A stretch of 64,000 nt of DNA from Caenimonas sedimenti. Its GTDB lineage: Bacteria; Pseudomonadota; Gammaproteobacteria; Burkholderiales; Burkholderiaceae_C. This document shows, in pieces, positions 47,669-56,184 of the stretch. A program made the position numbers and the translations under genes. The stretch covers positions 1 to 64,000 of the forward strand of contig NZ_VOBQ01000024.1 in NCBI RefSeq assembly GCF_007833165.1. Reading direction: 5' to 3'. The notes below the pieces were generated by a model. That model did no database searches, was not told where the DNA came from, and saw only the letters and a program-made list of their open reading frames with translations. Numbering within the stretch: position 1 is the stretch's first letter; each line of letters starts with the position of its first letter.

Positions 47669-48439
47669 ATGGCAACCAGCACCAAGGGATACCGAATCAC
47701 CGCCTCCACCGGCATCCACAAGGGTGACCGTGAATACCAGCAGGACCAGATCGAGCTCCTGTCGCATCCGCGCGTGAACGGCTGCATGCTGGGCGTGGTG
47801 GCGGACGGCATGGGCGGCCGCAGCGGCGGGCGCAAGGCCTCGGACCAGGTGATGATGACGGCACGCCAGCTGTTCGAGCGCTATTCGCCCGACCACGACG
47901 ACCCGCCGTCGGTGCTCAAGCAGATCCTGATGGAGGCCCACCTGGTCATCAAGCTGACGGCCATCTCCTCCGAGCAGGAGCCGCACAGCACCCTGGCCGC
48001 CTTCCTGATCAACCCCAACGGCGAGTGCTACTGGATTCACGCCGGCGACTCCCGCATCTACCATTACCACAGCAACAAGCTGGTCAAGCGCACGATGGAC
48101 CACTCGTACGTGCAGACCCTGGTGGACCGCGGCGAGCTGACCGAGGAAGAAGCCAACGTCCACCCCCAGTCCAACATCCTGATGGGCTGCCTGGGTGCCG
48201 AGGAAGACCCGCCAGGGGACATCCACTTCATCGAGGAACTGCGGCCCGGCGACACGCTGCTGGCCTGCAGCGACGGCGTCTGGCACTACTTCAGCCCGGC
48301 CGAACTCGGCTCGGTGCTGTCGTCGCTCTCGCCGCGCGAAGCGACGGAGTTCCTGATCGAGAAAGCGCGCTCGCGCGCCCATGGCGGCGGCGACAACTTG
48401 TCCCTGGTGATCGTCAAAGTCGAGCCGCTGGGCGGCTGA
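47669..48439 (+). CDS. PP2C-family protein serine/threonine phosphatase
   Basis: 256 aa. Metal-binding motifs are visible: GDREYQQDQIE (variant of RxxNQD), VVADGMGG with the two key residues, HAGDSRIYHY, LLACSDGVWHY and GGGDNLSLVIV. It dephosphorylates Ser/Thr substrates with Mn/Mg. ATG 47669 is chosen over GTG 47642. The only Hanks-type kinase in the window is at 13.9 kb; pairing with it is a hypothesis. It lacks membrane helices. Confidence 0.88.
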   Translation: MATSTKGYRITASTGIHKGDREYQQDQIELLSHPRVNGCMLGVVADGMGGRSGGRKASDQVMMTARQLFERYSPDHDDPPSVLKQILMEAHLVIKLTAISSEQEPHSTLAAFLINPNGECYWIHAGDSRIYHYHSNKLVKRTMDHSYVQTLVDRGELTEEEANVHPQSNILMGCLGAEEDPPGDIHFIEELRPGDTLLACSDGVWHYFSPAELGSVLSSLSPREATEFLIEKARSRAHGGGDNLSLVIVKVEPLGG

Positions 48440-48448
48440 GCCCGAGCG

Positions 48449-49120
48449 TCAGGAAGCGGGCGTCGGCAACGACGAAGCTGGCGGCTTGGCCCGCTCGGCC
48501 TTTCGCTGCAGGATGCGCGCCTTGCGGTCCTGCGCGTCCTTGATCCGCGCCTCGTACTCCGCCCGGTTCCTGGCCGCTTCTCCGCCCTGCGGCTGAGGCG
48601 TCCGGAGAGCGCCAGCCCGGGGTTCGACCGCGCGGCCCGAAGCAGCGGGCCCTGGTGCTGCCGGCACCGGCTTGACCTCGCGGCCAGCGGCTTTGGCGGC
48701 CCGTTCCGCCGCATCGGACGCCCGGCGCGCGGCCTGCTCCGCCTTCTGGGCGGCTTGCTCGCGCTGCGCGGCCAGGGCTTCCTGGCGGCGCCTTTCGGCG
48801 GCCTCCAGCCGTTCGGGCGAACTTCGCTCATCGATCTCGCGCCGGCGCTCCTCAGTCTTGCGCCGCCGTGATGCCTCATTGAGCGCGAGCTCCTGCCGGC
48901 GCAGGTCGGCCAGCGCGTCGTTGCGCACCTTCTTCGCCTTGTCGAGACAGTCGTTCACGGCGAAGCGACGGTGGCAGGCTTGCTCCTCGGCGGCGTACTG
49001 CGACTGGACGGTGGCACGGGCCGCGCGGATCTGCTCGCGCTCGCGCGAGGCGTCCTCTTCGGCCGCCCGGGACGGCGCCGTGAATGCCAGCGCCAGCAGG
49101 AGCAGGGGGAGCAGCTTCAT
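48449..49120 (-). CDS. Exported coiled-coil protein, unknown
   Basis: 223 aa. Signal peptide (MKLLPLLLLALAFTAPSRAA), then almost continuous charged helix: QIRAARATVQSQYAAEEQAC, two cysteines (residues near 49 and 58) that could pair, RRRKTEERRREIDERSSPER, a Pro/Ala break, and a last Lys/Arg/Ala helix. No family is recognised beyond a coiled-coil periplasmic type. The ATG overlaps the zapE stop (ATGA), so it is translated with zapE. Confidence 0.75.
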   Translation of the reverse strand: MKLLPLLLLALAFTAPSRAAEEDASREREQIRAARATVQSQYAAEEQACHRRFAVNDCLDKAKKVRNDALADLRRQELALNEASRRRKTEERRREIDERSSPERLEAAERRRQEALAAQREQAAQKAEQAARRASDAAERAAKAAGREVKPVPAAPGPAASGRAVEPRAGALRTPQPQGGEAARNRAEYEARIKDAQDRKARILQRKAERAKPPASSLPTPAS

Positions 49121-50220
49121 GTCAGGCGGGTATCGACCGTGCGGTGTTCCAGGGCCAGGAAATCGGTGGACTGCATTTCATTCAGGCGCGACACCGTCCT
49201 GGGAAATTCGTGGGCCAGGGGACCTTCGACGTACAACGCCTCCGGCGGGACCTCGGCCGACAGGATCAATTTGACGCGCCGGTCGTAAAGCACGTCCACC
49301 AGCCAGGTAAAGCGCCGCGCTTCCGAGGCATTTCGCACGGACATCCTCGGGACGTCGCTCAGCAGCACGGTGTGGAACTGCGTGGCGATCTCCAGGTAGT
49401 CGTTCTGCGAGCGCGGGCCGCCGCACAGGGTCCGGAAGTCGAACCACACCACGCCGCCCGCCTTGCGGCGCGCCCGGATTTCGCGGTGCTCGATGTGCAG
49501 GACCGCGTCCTCGTCATCGTGCCTTTCCGCCAGCCGGGTGAACGCGTCGTTCATCTCCGCATCCGCCTGCGCGCCCAGCGGCGTGTGGTACAGCCGCACC
49601 TGCTCCATGGTGCGACGCCGGTAGTCGACGCCGTTGTCCACGCTCAGCACTTCCAGCTTCTGGTTCAGGAGCGCGATGGCGGGCAGGATGCGGTCGCGGT
49701 GCAGCCCGTTCGGGTACAGGTCATCGGGCTTGAAGTTGGAGGTGGTCACGAAGCCCACCCCATTTTCGAAGAGTGCATCCAGCAGGCGATGCAGGATCAT
49801 CGCGTCGGTGATGTCGGCGACGTGGAACTCGTCGAAGCAGATCAACCGGTAGCGCTTCGCCATGCGTTCCCCCAGCTCGTCCAGCGGGTTCACCGTGCCC
49901 TGGAGTTCCGCAAGCTCGCGGTGCACCTCCCGCATGAACTCGTGGAAGTGCAAGCGGGTCTTGCGCACGATCGGCACGGCCTGGAAGAAGCAGTCCATCA
50001 GGAAGCTCTTGCCGCGCCCGACGCCGCCGTGCATGTAGACGCCGCGCGGGATCTCCGGCCGGTTGATCAGCTTCTTGAAGAGGTTGGAGCGTTGCTCCTT
50101 GAAGTCCGCCCATTCGCGCGCGCAGCGCTCCAGTGCGTCCACCGCGCGCAGCTGCGCGGGGTCGCTCTGGTAGCCGCGGGCAGCGAGTTCGGCTTCGTAG
50201 ACTTCGCGAACCGAAGGCAC
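49117..50220 (-). CDS. zapE: Cell-division ATPase ZapE (AFG1-like)
   Basis: 367-aa AAA+ ATPase. Walker A GGVGRGKSFLMD, Walker B LICFDEFHVAD, and VTTSNFKPDDLYPNGLHRD as the sensor region. In E. coli ZapE destabilises FtsZ polymers during constriction. It follows lpdA in the order sucA-odhB-lpdA-zapE, which is conserved in Burkholderiales. Overlaps the exported coiled-coil gene. Confidence 0.92.
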   Translation of the reverse strand: MPSVREVYEAELAARGYQSDPAQLRAVDALERCAREWADFKEQRSNLFKKLINRPEIPRGVYMHGGVGRGKSFLMDCFFQAVPIVRKTRLHFHEFMREVHRELAELQGTVNPLDELGERMAKRYRLICFDEFHVADITDAMILHRLLDALFENGVGFVTTSNFKPDDLYPNGLHRDRILPAIALLNQKLEVLSVDNGVDYRRRTMEQVRLYHTPLGAQADAEMNDAFTRLAERHDDEDAVLHIEHREIRARRKAGGVVWFDFRTLCGGPRSQNDYLEIATQFHTVLLSDVPRMSVRNASEARRFTWLVDVLYDRRVKLILSAEVPPEALYVEGPLAHEFPRTVSRLNEMQSTDFLALEHRTVDTRLT

Positions 50221-50233
50221 TGCGCGGATCGCT

Positions 50234-51655
50234 TTAGAAGTTCAGCGTGCGCTTGTCGACGGCGAGCGCCGCTTCCTTGGTCGCCTCCGACAGCGACGGA
50301 TGCGCGTGGCAGATGCGCGCGATGTCCTCGCTCGACGCCTTGAACTCCATCGCCACGACGGCTTCCGAGATCAGCTCGCTGGCCATGGGCCCGACGATGT
50401 GCACGCCGAGGATCTCGTCGGTCGTGGCGTCCGCCAGGAACTTGACCATGCCGGTGGTGTCGCCCAGCGCGCGTGCCCGCCCGTTCGCCATGAACGGGAA
50501 CGTGCCGGCCTTGTATTTCACGCCAGCGGCCTTGAGCTGCTGCTCGGTCTGGCCGACCCACGCGATCTCGGGGCTGGTGTAAATCACCCAGGGAATGGTG
50601 TTGAAGTTGACGTGGCCGTGCTGGCCGGCGATGCGCTCGGCCACCGCCACACCCTCTTCCTCCGCCTTGTGCGCGAGCATCGGGCCGCGCACGACGTCGC
50701 CCACCGCCCAGACATTCGGCAGGTTGGTCCGGCACTGGTCATCGACCAGCACGGCCCCGCGTTCGTCGAGCTTCAGGCCCACCGCTTCCGGGTTCAGCCC
50801 GGTGGTGTTCGGCACGCGGCCGATGGAGACGATCAGCTTGTCGACATCGAGTGTCTGCGCCTCGCCCTTGGCGTTGGTCCAGGCAACCGAGACGCCCTTC
50901 TTGCCGTTCTTGATCTCGCCGACCTTCACGCCCAGCTCGATTTTCAGGCCTTGCTTGTCGAAAGCTTTCTTGGCTTCCTTGGCAATCTGCTCGTCCACCG
51001 CGCCCAGGAAGGTCGGCAGGGCTTCCAGCACGGTCACTTCGGAACCCAGGCGGCGCCAGACCGAGCCCATCTCCAGGCCGATCACGCCCGAGCCGATCAG
51101 GCCCAGCTTCTTCGGCACGCCCTGGATGCGCAGCGCGCCGTCGTTCGAGAGGATGTTCTCCTCGTCGAACGGTGCACCCGGCAGCGGCCGGGCGTTGGAA
51201 CCGGTGGCGACGATGACGTGCTTGCCGGTGAGGGTCTCTTCGCCCACCTGGATGTCGTAGCCGCCCTCGCCCGCCTTCACGAACGAACCGCGGCCGTGGA
51301 AGAAGGCGATCTTGTTCTTCTTGAACAGGAACAGGATGCCGTCGTTGTTCTGCTTCACGACGGTGTCCTTGCGCGCCAGCATCTTCGCGAGGTCCAGCCC
51401 CAGGCCCTTGACCTCGATGCCGTGGTCGGCGAAATGCTTGCCCGCGTGCTCGTAGTGCTCGGAGGACTGCAGCAGCGCCTTGGAGGGAATGCAACCCACG
51501 TTGGTGCAGGTACCACCCGGCGCGGGCTTGCCGTCCTTGTTCTTCCACTCGTCGATGCAGGCGGTGTTGAAGCCCAGCTGCGCCGCGCGGATGGCGGCGA
51601 TGTAGCCGCCAGGGCCGCCGCCGATGACGACGACGTCAAAATTCTTTGCTGTCAC
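50234..51655 (-). CDS. lpdA: Dihydrolipoyl dehydrogenase (E3)
   Basis: 473-aa flavoprotein that reoxidises lipoyl groups of OdhB. FAD motif VVIGGGPGGYIAA, redox-active disulfide in GTCTNVGCIPSKALL, NAD motif GLIGSGVIGLEMGSV, the second FAD block (VWAVGDVVRGPMLAHKAEEE), and C-terminal HAHPSLSEATKEAAL with the catalytic His-Glu. Separated from odhB by 45 bp that contain a hairpin. Confidence 0.96.
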   Translation of the reverse strand: MTAKNFDVVVIGGGPGGYIAAIRAAQLGFNTACIDEWKNKDGKPAPGGTCTNVGCIPSKALLQSSEHYEHAGKHFADHGIEVKGLGLDLAKMLARKDTVVKQNNDGILFLFKKNKIAFFHGRGSFVKAGEGGYDIQVGEETLTGKHVIVATGSNARPLPGAPFDEENILSNDGALRIQGVPKKLGLIGSGVIGLEMGSVWRRLGSEVTVLEALPTFLGAVDEQIAKEAKKAFDKQGLKIELGVKVGEIKNGKKGVSVAWTNAKGEAQTLDVDKLIVSIGRVPNTTGLNPEAVGLKLDERGAVLVDDQCRTNLPNVWAVGDVVRGPMLAHKAEEEGVAVAERIAGQHGHVNFNTIPWVIYTSPEIAWVGQTEQQLKAAGVKYKAGTFPFMANGRARALGDTTGMVKFLADATTDEILGVHIVGPMASELISEAVVAMEFKASSEDIARICHAHPSLSEATKEAALAVDKRTLNF

Positions 51656-51664
51656 GGACGATAA

Positions 51665-51687
51665 CGAGGCCCCTTGTCGGGGCCTCG
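51665..51687. promoter_or_regulatory. Hairpin between odhB and lpdA
   Basis: Perfect 9-bp inverted repeat (CGAGGCCCC / GGGGCCTCG) around a TTGTC loop, in the 45-bp gap within the 2-oxoglutarate dehydrogenase operon. There is no T tract on the minus strand, so it is more likely an mRNA-stability or attenuation element than a full terminator. Confidence 0.55.
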
Positions 51688-51700
51688 TCCTTGTTCTTTG

Positions 51701-52951
51701 TTAAATATCAAAAAGCAGGCGAGCTGGATCTTCCAGCGCTTCCTTCATCGCCACCAGCCCCAGCACGGCTTCACGGCCGTCGATGATGCGGTGGTCATAG
51801 GACATGGCGAGGTAGTTCATCGGGCGCACCACGATCTGGCCGTTCTCGACGACGGCTCGGTCCTTGGTGGCGTGCACGCCCAGGATGGCCGACTGCGGCG
51901 GGTTGATGATGGGGGTGGACAGCATCGAGCCGAACACACCGCCGTTGGAGATGGAGAACGTGCCACCGGCCAGGTCGTCCAGGCCCAGCTTGCCGTCCTT
52001 GGCCTTCTGGCCGAACTCGGCGATCTTCTTCTCGATGTCGGCGAACGACATCTGGTCGGCGTTGCGCAGGATGGGCACCACCAGGCCGCGCGGCGAACCC
52101 ACCGCGATGCCGATGTCGAAGTAGCCGTGGTAGACGATGTCGTTGTTGTCGACACTGGCGTTCAGCACCGGGTACTTCTTCAGCGCGTGGACCGCCGCTT
52201 TCACGAAGAAGGACATGAAGCCGATCTTGACGCCATGCTCCTTCTCGAACTTCTCCTGGAAGCGCTTGCGCATCTCCATCACCGGGGCCATGTTGACCTC
52301 GTTGAAGGTGGTCAGGATGGCGTTGGTCGACTGCGACTGGATCAGGCGCTCGGCGATGCGCGCGCGCAGCCGGCTCATGGGCACGCGCTGTTCCGGCCGG
52401 TCGCCGAGGTTCGGCGCGCCGACGGGCGCCGCCACCTGGGCCAGCGCCGCCTTCGGCGCGGCAGCCACTTGCACCGGCGGAGCGACCGCGGCCTTCGCCG
52501 GGCCGGCGGCCAGCGTGCCCAGCACGTCGCCCTTGGTCACGCGGCCATCGCGGCCGGTGCCCGCAACGGAACCCGGCTGCAGGTTGTTGTCGGCCATGAT
52601 CTTCGCGGCCGCGGGCATGGCCACGCCCGACTTGTCGGCGCCCGCTGGCGCGGCTGCCGGAGCCGGCGCAGCGGCCTGGGCCGGTGCCGCCGCCGAAGCA
52701 CTGGCCTTGCCTTCGGTGTCGATGCGCGCGATGGGCTGGTCGGCCACCACCGTGCCGCCGTCGGCCACGAGGATCTCGGCCAGCACGCCGGCCGCGGGCG
52801 CGGGCACTTCGAGCACGACCTTGTCGGTCTCGATCTCGATCACGATCTCGTCCAGGGCGACCAGGTCACCCGCCTTCTTCTTCCACTGCAGCAGGGTCGC
52901 TTCGGCAACTGATTCGGACAGCTGCGGGACCTTCACTTCAACGATAGCCAT
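51701..52951 (-). CDS. odhB: Dihydrolipoyllysine succinyltransferase (E2o)
   Basis: 416 aa. N-terminal lipoyl domain with the modified lysine in EIETDKVVLEVPA, an Ala/Pro linker, a peripheral-subunit-binding domain (AMPAAAKIMADNNL), another Ala-rich linker, and a catalytic domain ending in the YDHRIIDGREA active-site motif. Core of the 2-oxoglutarate dehydrogenase complex. ATG 52951 gives the standard MAIVEVKVPQLSES start. Confidence 0.96.
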   Translation of the reverse strand: MAIVEVKVPQLSESVAEATLLQWKKKAGDLVALDEIVIEIETDKVVLEVPAPAAGVLAEILVADGGTVVADQPIARIDTEGKASASAAAPAQAAAPAPAAAPAGADKSGVAMPAAAKIMADNNLQPGSVAGTGRDGRVTKGDVLGTLAAGPAKAAVAPPVQVAAAPKAALAQVAAPVGAPNLGDRPEQRVPMSRLRARIAERLIQSQSTNAILTTFNEVNMAPVMEMRKRFQEKFEKEHGVKIGFMSFFVKAAVHALKKYPVLNASVDNNDIVYHGYFDIGIAVGSPRGLVVPILRNADQMSFADIEKKIAEFGQKAKDGKLGLDDLAGGTFSISNGGVFGSMLSTPIINPPQSAILGVHATKDRAVVENGQIVVRPMNYLAMSYDHRIIDGREAVLGLVAMKEALEDPARLLFDI

Positions 52952-52978
52952 TTCTTGTTCCTCTGAGATTCGATGGTT

Positions 52979-53060
52979 CGTCATTCCCGCGGAGGCGGGA
53001 ATCCAGGGCGTTCAGGACATCCTTTGGGAGCCCTGGATCCCCGCCTTCGCGGGGATGACG
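52979..53060. mobile_element. MITE/REP-like inverted repeat between sucA and odhB
   Basis: Arms of 30 bp (CGTCATTCCCGCGGAGGCGG at the left end; its near complement at the right end) match at 27 of 30 positions around a 22-bp centre. The GTCATTCCCGC-GGCGGGAATCCA consensus is a familiar dispersed repeat in many proteobacteria. It sits between sucA and odhB, so the operon mRNA carries a long hairpin there, which could shift the E1:E2 ratio by stabilising or terminating transcripts. Confidence 0.8.
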
Positions 53061-53069
53061 GAGCGCTAA

Positions 53070-55940
53070 TTACTTTGTGAGAACGAAGCCTTTGAGCTTG
53101 GCAAAAGCTGCGTCCACAAGCGCTTTTTGCTGTTCCGCATGCAGGTGCGAATACCCCACCGCCGGCGACGCCGACGCCGCGCGTCCCGCATAGCCGAGCT
53201 TCTGGCCTTCCTGCATGTTCTCGTGGATGTTGTGCTGGATGAAGAACCACGCGCCCTGGTTCTGGGGCTCGTCCTGGCACCACACGATGTCGGCCAGGTT
53301 GGGGTACTTCTTCAGTTCCGCCGCGAAAGCCTTGTGCGGGAACGGATACAGCTGCTCCACGCGGATGATGGCGACGTCGTCGGCGCCCTTCTCCTCGCGC
53401 TTCTTGGCGAGGTCGTAGTAGACCTTGCCCGAGCACACCAGCAGGCGCTTGACCTTGTCGGCCTTCAGCTCCTTGTTCTCGGGAATGACCGTCTGGAACG
53501 TGCCCTTGGTGAATTCCGCCAGCGGCGACGTCGCATCCTTGTTCCGCAGCAGGGACTTGGGCGTCATGATCACCAGGGGCTTGCGCAGGTTGCGCACCAT
53601 CTGGCGGCGCAGCAGGTGGAAGATCTGGCTGGCCGTGGTGGGCTGCACCACCTGCATGTTGGTGTCGGCCGACAGCTGCATGAAGCGCTCGAGGCGCGCC
53701 GAGCTGTGCTCGGGGCCCTGGCCTTCGTAGCCGTGCGGCAGCATCAGCGTGATGCCGTTGACGCGGCCCCACTTCACCTCGCCGGAGGCGATGAACTGGT
53801 CGATGACGACCTGGGCGCCGTTCACGAAATCGCCGAACTGCGCTTCCCAGATGACCAGCGTGTTCGGGTCATTCGACGCGTAGCCGTATTCGAATCCCAG
53901 CACCGCCTCTTCCGAGAGGATGGAGTCGATCACCACGAAAGGCGCCTGGCCCTCCGCCACGTTGCACAGCGGAATGTAGGTGCCTTCGTCGAACTTCTCG
54001 CGCTTCTGGTCGTGCAGCACCGAATGACGGTGCGTGAAGGTCCCGCGGCCGCAGTCTTCGCCCGACAGGCGCACCGGGTAGCCGCTGGCCACCAGCGAGG
54101 CGAAAGCCATGTGCTCGCCCATGCCCCAGTCGACGTTGACCTCGCCCCGGCCCATGGCCGCACGGTCGTCCAGCACCTTCTTCACCAGCGGATGCGGCGT
54201 GAAGGTCTCGGGGATGGTCGTGATGCGCTCGGCCAGGCGCTTCCACTCCGCCATCGGGATGGCGGTATCGGCCGCGTCCGTCCACTTCTTGCCGAGGAAC
54301 GGCGTCCAGTCGACGGCGTACTTGCTCTTGAAGTTGGTCAGCACCGGGTCCACGGTGTGCTTGCCCGCATCCATGGCCGCGCGGTAGCTCTTGACCATGT
54401 CGTCGCCCAGCGTCTCGCCCATGCCCTGCGCGGCGAGTTTGTCCGCGTACAGCTTGCGGGTGCCGGGATGCTGGCCGATCTTCTTGTACATCAGGGGCTG
54501 GGTCAGCGAGGGCGTGTCCTGCTCGTTGTGGCCCAGCTTGCGGAAGCAGACGATGTCGACCACCACGTCCTTCGCGAACTCCATGCGGTATTCCAGCGCG
54601 AGCTGGGTCGCCAGCACCACGGCTTCCGGGTCGTCGCCGTTCACGTGCAGCACCGGCGCTTCGATCATCTTCACGACGTCCGTGCAGTACAGCGTGGAGC
54701 GGCTGTCGCGCGGGTCCGAGGTGGTGAAGCCGATCTGGTTGTTGATGACGATGTGGACGGAGCCGCCGGTGAAGTAGCCGCGGGTCTCGGACAGCGCCAG
54801 CGTCTCCATCACGACGCCCTGGCCGGCAAAGGCGGCGTCGCCGTGCACCTGCACCGGCAGCACCTGCTTGCCTTGCGGGTCGGCGCGGCGGTCCATCCGG
54901 GCCCGCACGGAGCCCTCGACCACCGGGTTCACGATCTCCAGGTGCGACGGGTTGAAGGCCAGCGTGAGGTGGACCGGCCCGCCAGGCGTGCTCACGTCGG
55001 AGCTGAAGCCCTGGTGGTACTTGACGTCGCCCGCCGGCAGGTCTTCCTGCGCGGTGTGCTCGAACTCGGCGAACAGGTCCTTCGGCATCTTGCCCAGGGT
55101 GTTGACCAGCACGTTCAGCCGGCCGCGGTGCGCCATGCCGATCACGATCTCCTGCACGCCCTTGGCGCCGGCCTGCTGGATCAGTTCGTCCATCGAGGCG
55201 ATGAAGCTCTCGCCGCCTTCGAGCGAGAAGCGCTTCTGGCCGACGTACTTGGTGTGGAGGAAGCGCTCGAGGCCTTCCGCCGCGGTGACGCGGTCGAGGA
55301 TGTGCTTCTTCTTCTCGGCGCTGAAGTTCGGCTTGCTGCGGATCGACTCCAGCTTCTGCTGCCACCAGCGCTTGTGGCCCTGGTCGCTGATGTACATGTA
55401 CTCGGCGCCGATGGTGCCGCAGTAGGTTTCGCGCAGCGCGTTGATCAGCTCGCGCAGCGACATCGTCTCCTTGCCGAAGAAGGTGTTGCTGGTGTTGAAC
55501 ACCGTTTCCTGGTCGGCATCGGCGAAGCCGTAGAACGACGGCTCCAGCTCGGGGATCTTTTCGCGCTCGGCGCGTTTCAGCGGATCGAGGTCGGCCCAGC
55601 GGGCGCCGACGTTGCGGTACGCGGCGATGAGCTGCTGCACGGCGGTGCGCTTGCGCCCCATCTCGGAATCGGCGCCGGCCGCGACCACCACCTTGGTGCC
55701 GCCCTGCTTGGCGCGCTCGGCGAAGGCGTTGACGACGGGAAGGTGCGGGACGTCCTTGGCATTGCTGCCGTCGACGGCGGGCACGTTCTGCAGGGCGTCG
55801 AAGTAGTCGCGCCACATCTCGGGCACGCTGCCGGGATTGGCGAGGTAGTTCTCGTACATCTCCTCGACATACGGGGCGTTGCCGCCGAAGAGATAGGAAT
55901 TGCCCTGGTACGCCGTGTAGACGGAGCTGGACTCACTCAT
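53070..55940 (-). CDS. sucA: 2-oxoglutarate dehydrogenase E1 component
   Basis: 956-aa thiamine-diphosphate enzyme of the TCA cycle. N-terminal docking segment (YQGNSYLFGGNAPYVEEMYE), E1o signature VVIGMAHRGRLNVLVNT, TPP site GDAAFAGQG and INNQIGFTTSDP, and the transketolase-like C-terminal part. ATG 55940 starts MSESSSVYTAYQ. A 6-bp hairpin (GTCTCC/GGAGAC, 55957-55973) lies in the leader and contains the only G-rich, Shine-Dalgarno-like string. Divergent from the TPR-methyltransferase. Confidence 0.97.
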   Translation of the reverse strand: MSESSSVYTAYQGNSYLFGGNAPYVEEMYENYLANPGSVPEMWRDYFDALQNVPAVDGSNAKDVPHLPVVNAFAERAKQGGTKVVVAAGADSEMGRKRTAVQQLIAAYRNVGARWADLDPLKRAEREKIPELEPSFYGFADADQETVFNTSNTFFGKETMSLRELINALRETYCGTIGAEYMYISDQGHKRWWQQKLESIRSKPNFSAEKKKHILDRVTAAEGLERFLHTKYVGQKRFSLEGGESFIASMDELIQQAGAKGVQEIVIGMAHRGRLNVLVNTLGKMPKDLFAEFEHTAQEDLPAGDVKYHQGFSSDVSTPGGPVHLTLAFNPSHLEIVNPVVEGSVRARMDRRADPQGKQVLPVQVHGDAAFAGQGVVMETLALSETRGYFTGGSVHIVINNQIGFTTSDPRDSRSTLYCTDVVKMIEAPVLHVNGDDPEAVVLATQLALEYRMEFAKDVVVDIVCFRKLGHNEQDTPSLTQPLMYKKIGQHPGTRKLYADKLAAQGMGETLGDDMVKSYRAAMDAGKHTVDPVLTNFKSKYAVDWTPFLGKKWTDAADTAIPMAEWKRLAERITTIPETFTPHPLVKKVLDDRAAMGRGEVNVDWGMGEHMAFASLVASGYPVRLSGEDCGRGTFTHRHSVLHDQKREKFDEGTYIPLCNVAEGQAPFVVIDSILSEEAVLGFEYGYASNDPNTLVIWEAQFGDFVNGAQVVIDQFIASGEVKWGRVNGITLMLPHGYEGQGPEHSSARLERFMQLSADTNMQVVQPTTASQIFHLLRRQMVRNLRKPLVIMTPKSLLRNKDATSPLAEFTKGTFQTVIPENKELKADKVKRLLVCSGKVYYDLAKKREEKGADDVAIIRVEQLYPFPHKAFAAELKKYPNLADIVWCQDEPQNQGAWFFIQHNIHENMQEGQKLGYAGRAASASPAVGYSHLHAEQQKALVDAAFAKLKGFVLTK

Positions 55941-56184
55941 CGTTGCGCTACTTTCCGTCTCCCTGGAGGAGACACAAGCTGGTTGTGGAAACCTTCCGCG
56001 GCACGGCTGAACCGGTTGGCGGATGCGACTGTGGCAGGAAGGGCCTTGTTGCGGTCGCGATTGTGCCACCGAACGGTGCATGCCGCCAGCCGGGGCGGAG
56101 CCACCATGGCGGTTCGGGGATAATCGCCAGCTTCTCGCCGCCCACCGGGCCGGCCGCCCCTTCCCTGCCTTTGCCGCCTCTCCC

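Noticed and set aside
53127..56123. Nearly 1000-codon open frame antisense to sucA
   Set aside because: Composition rich in Val, Leu, His and Arg without motifs; sucA on the other strand is unmistakable.
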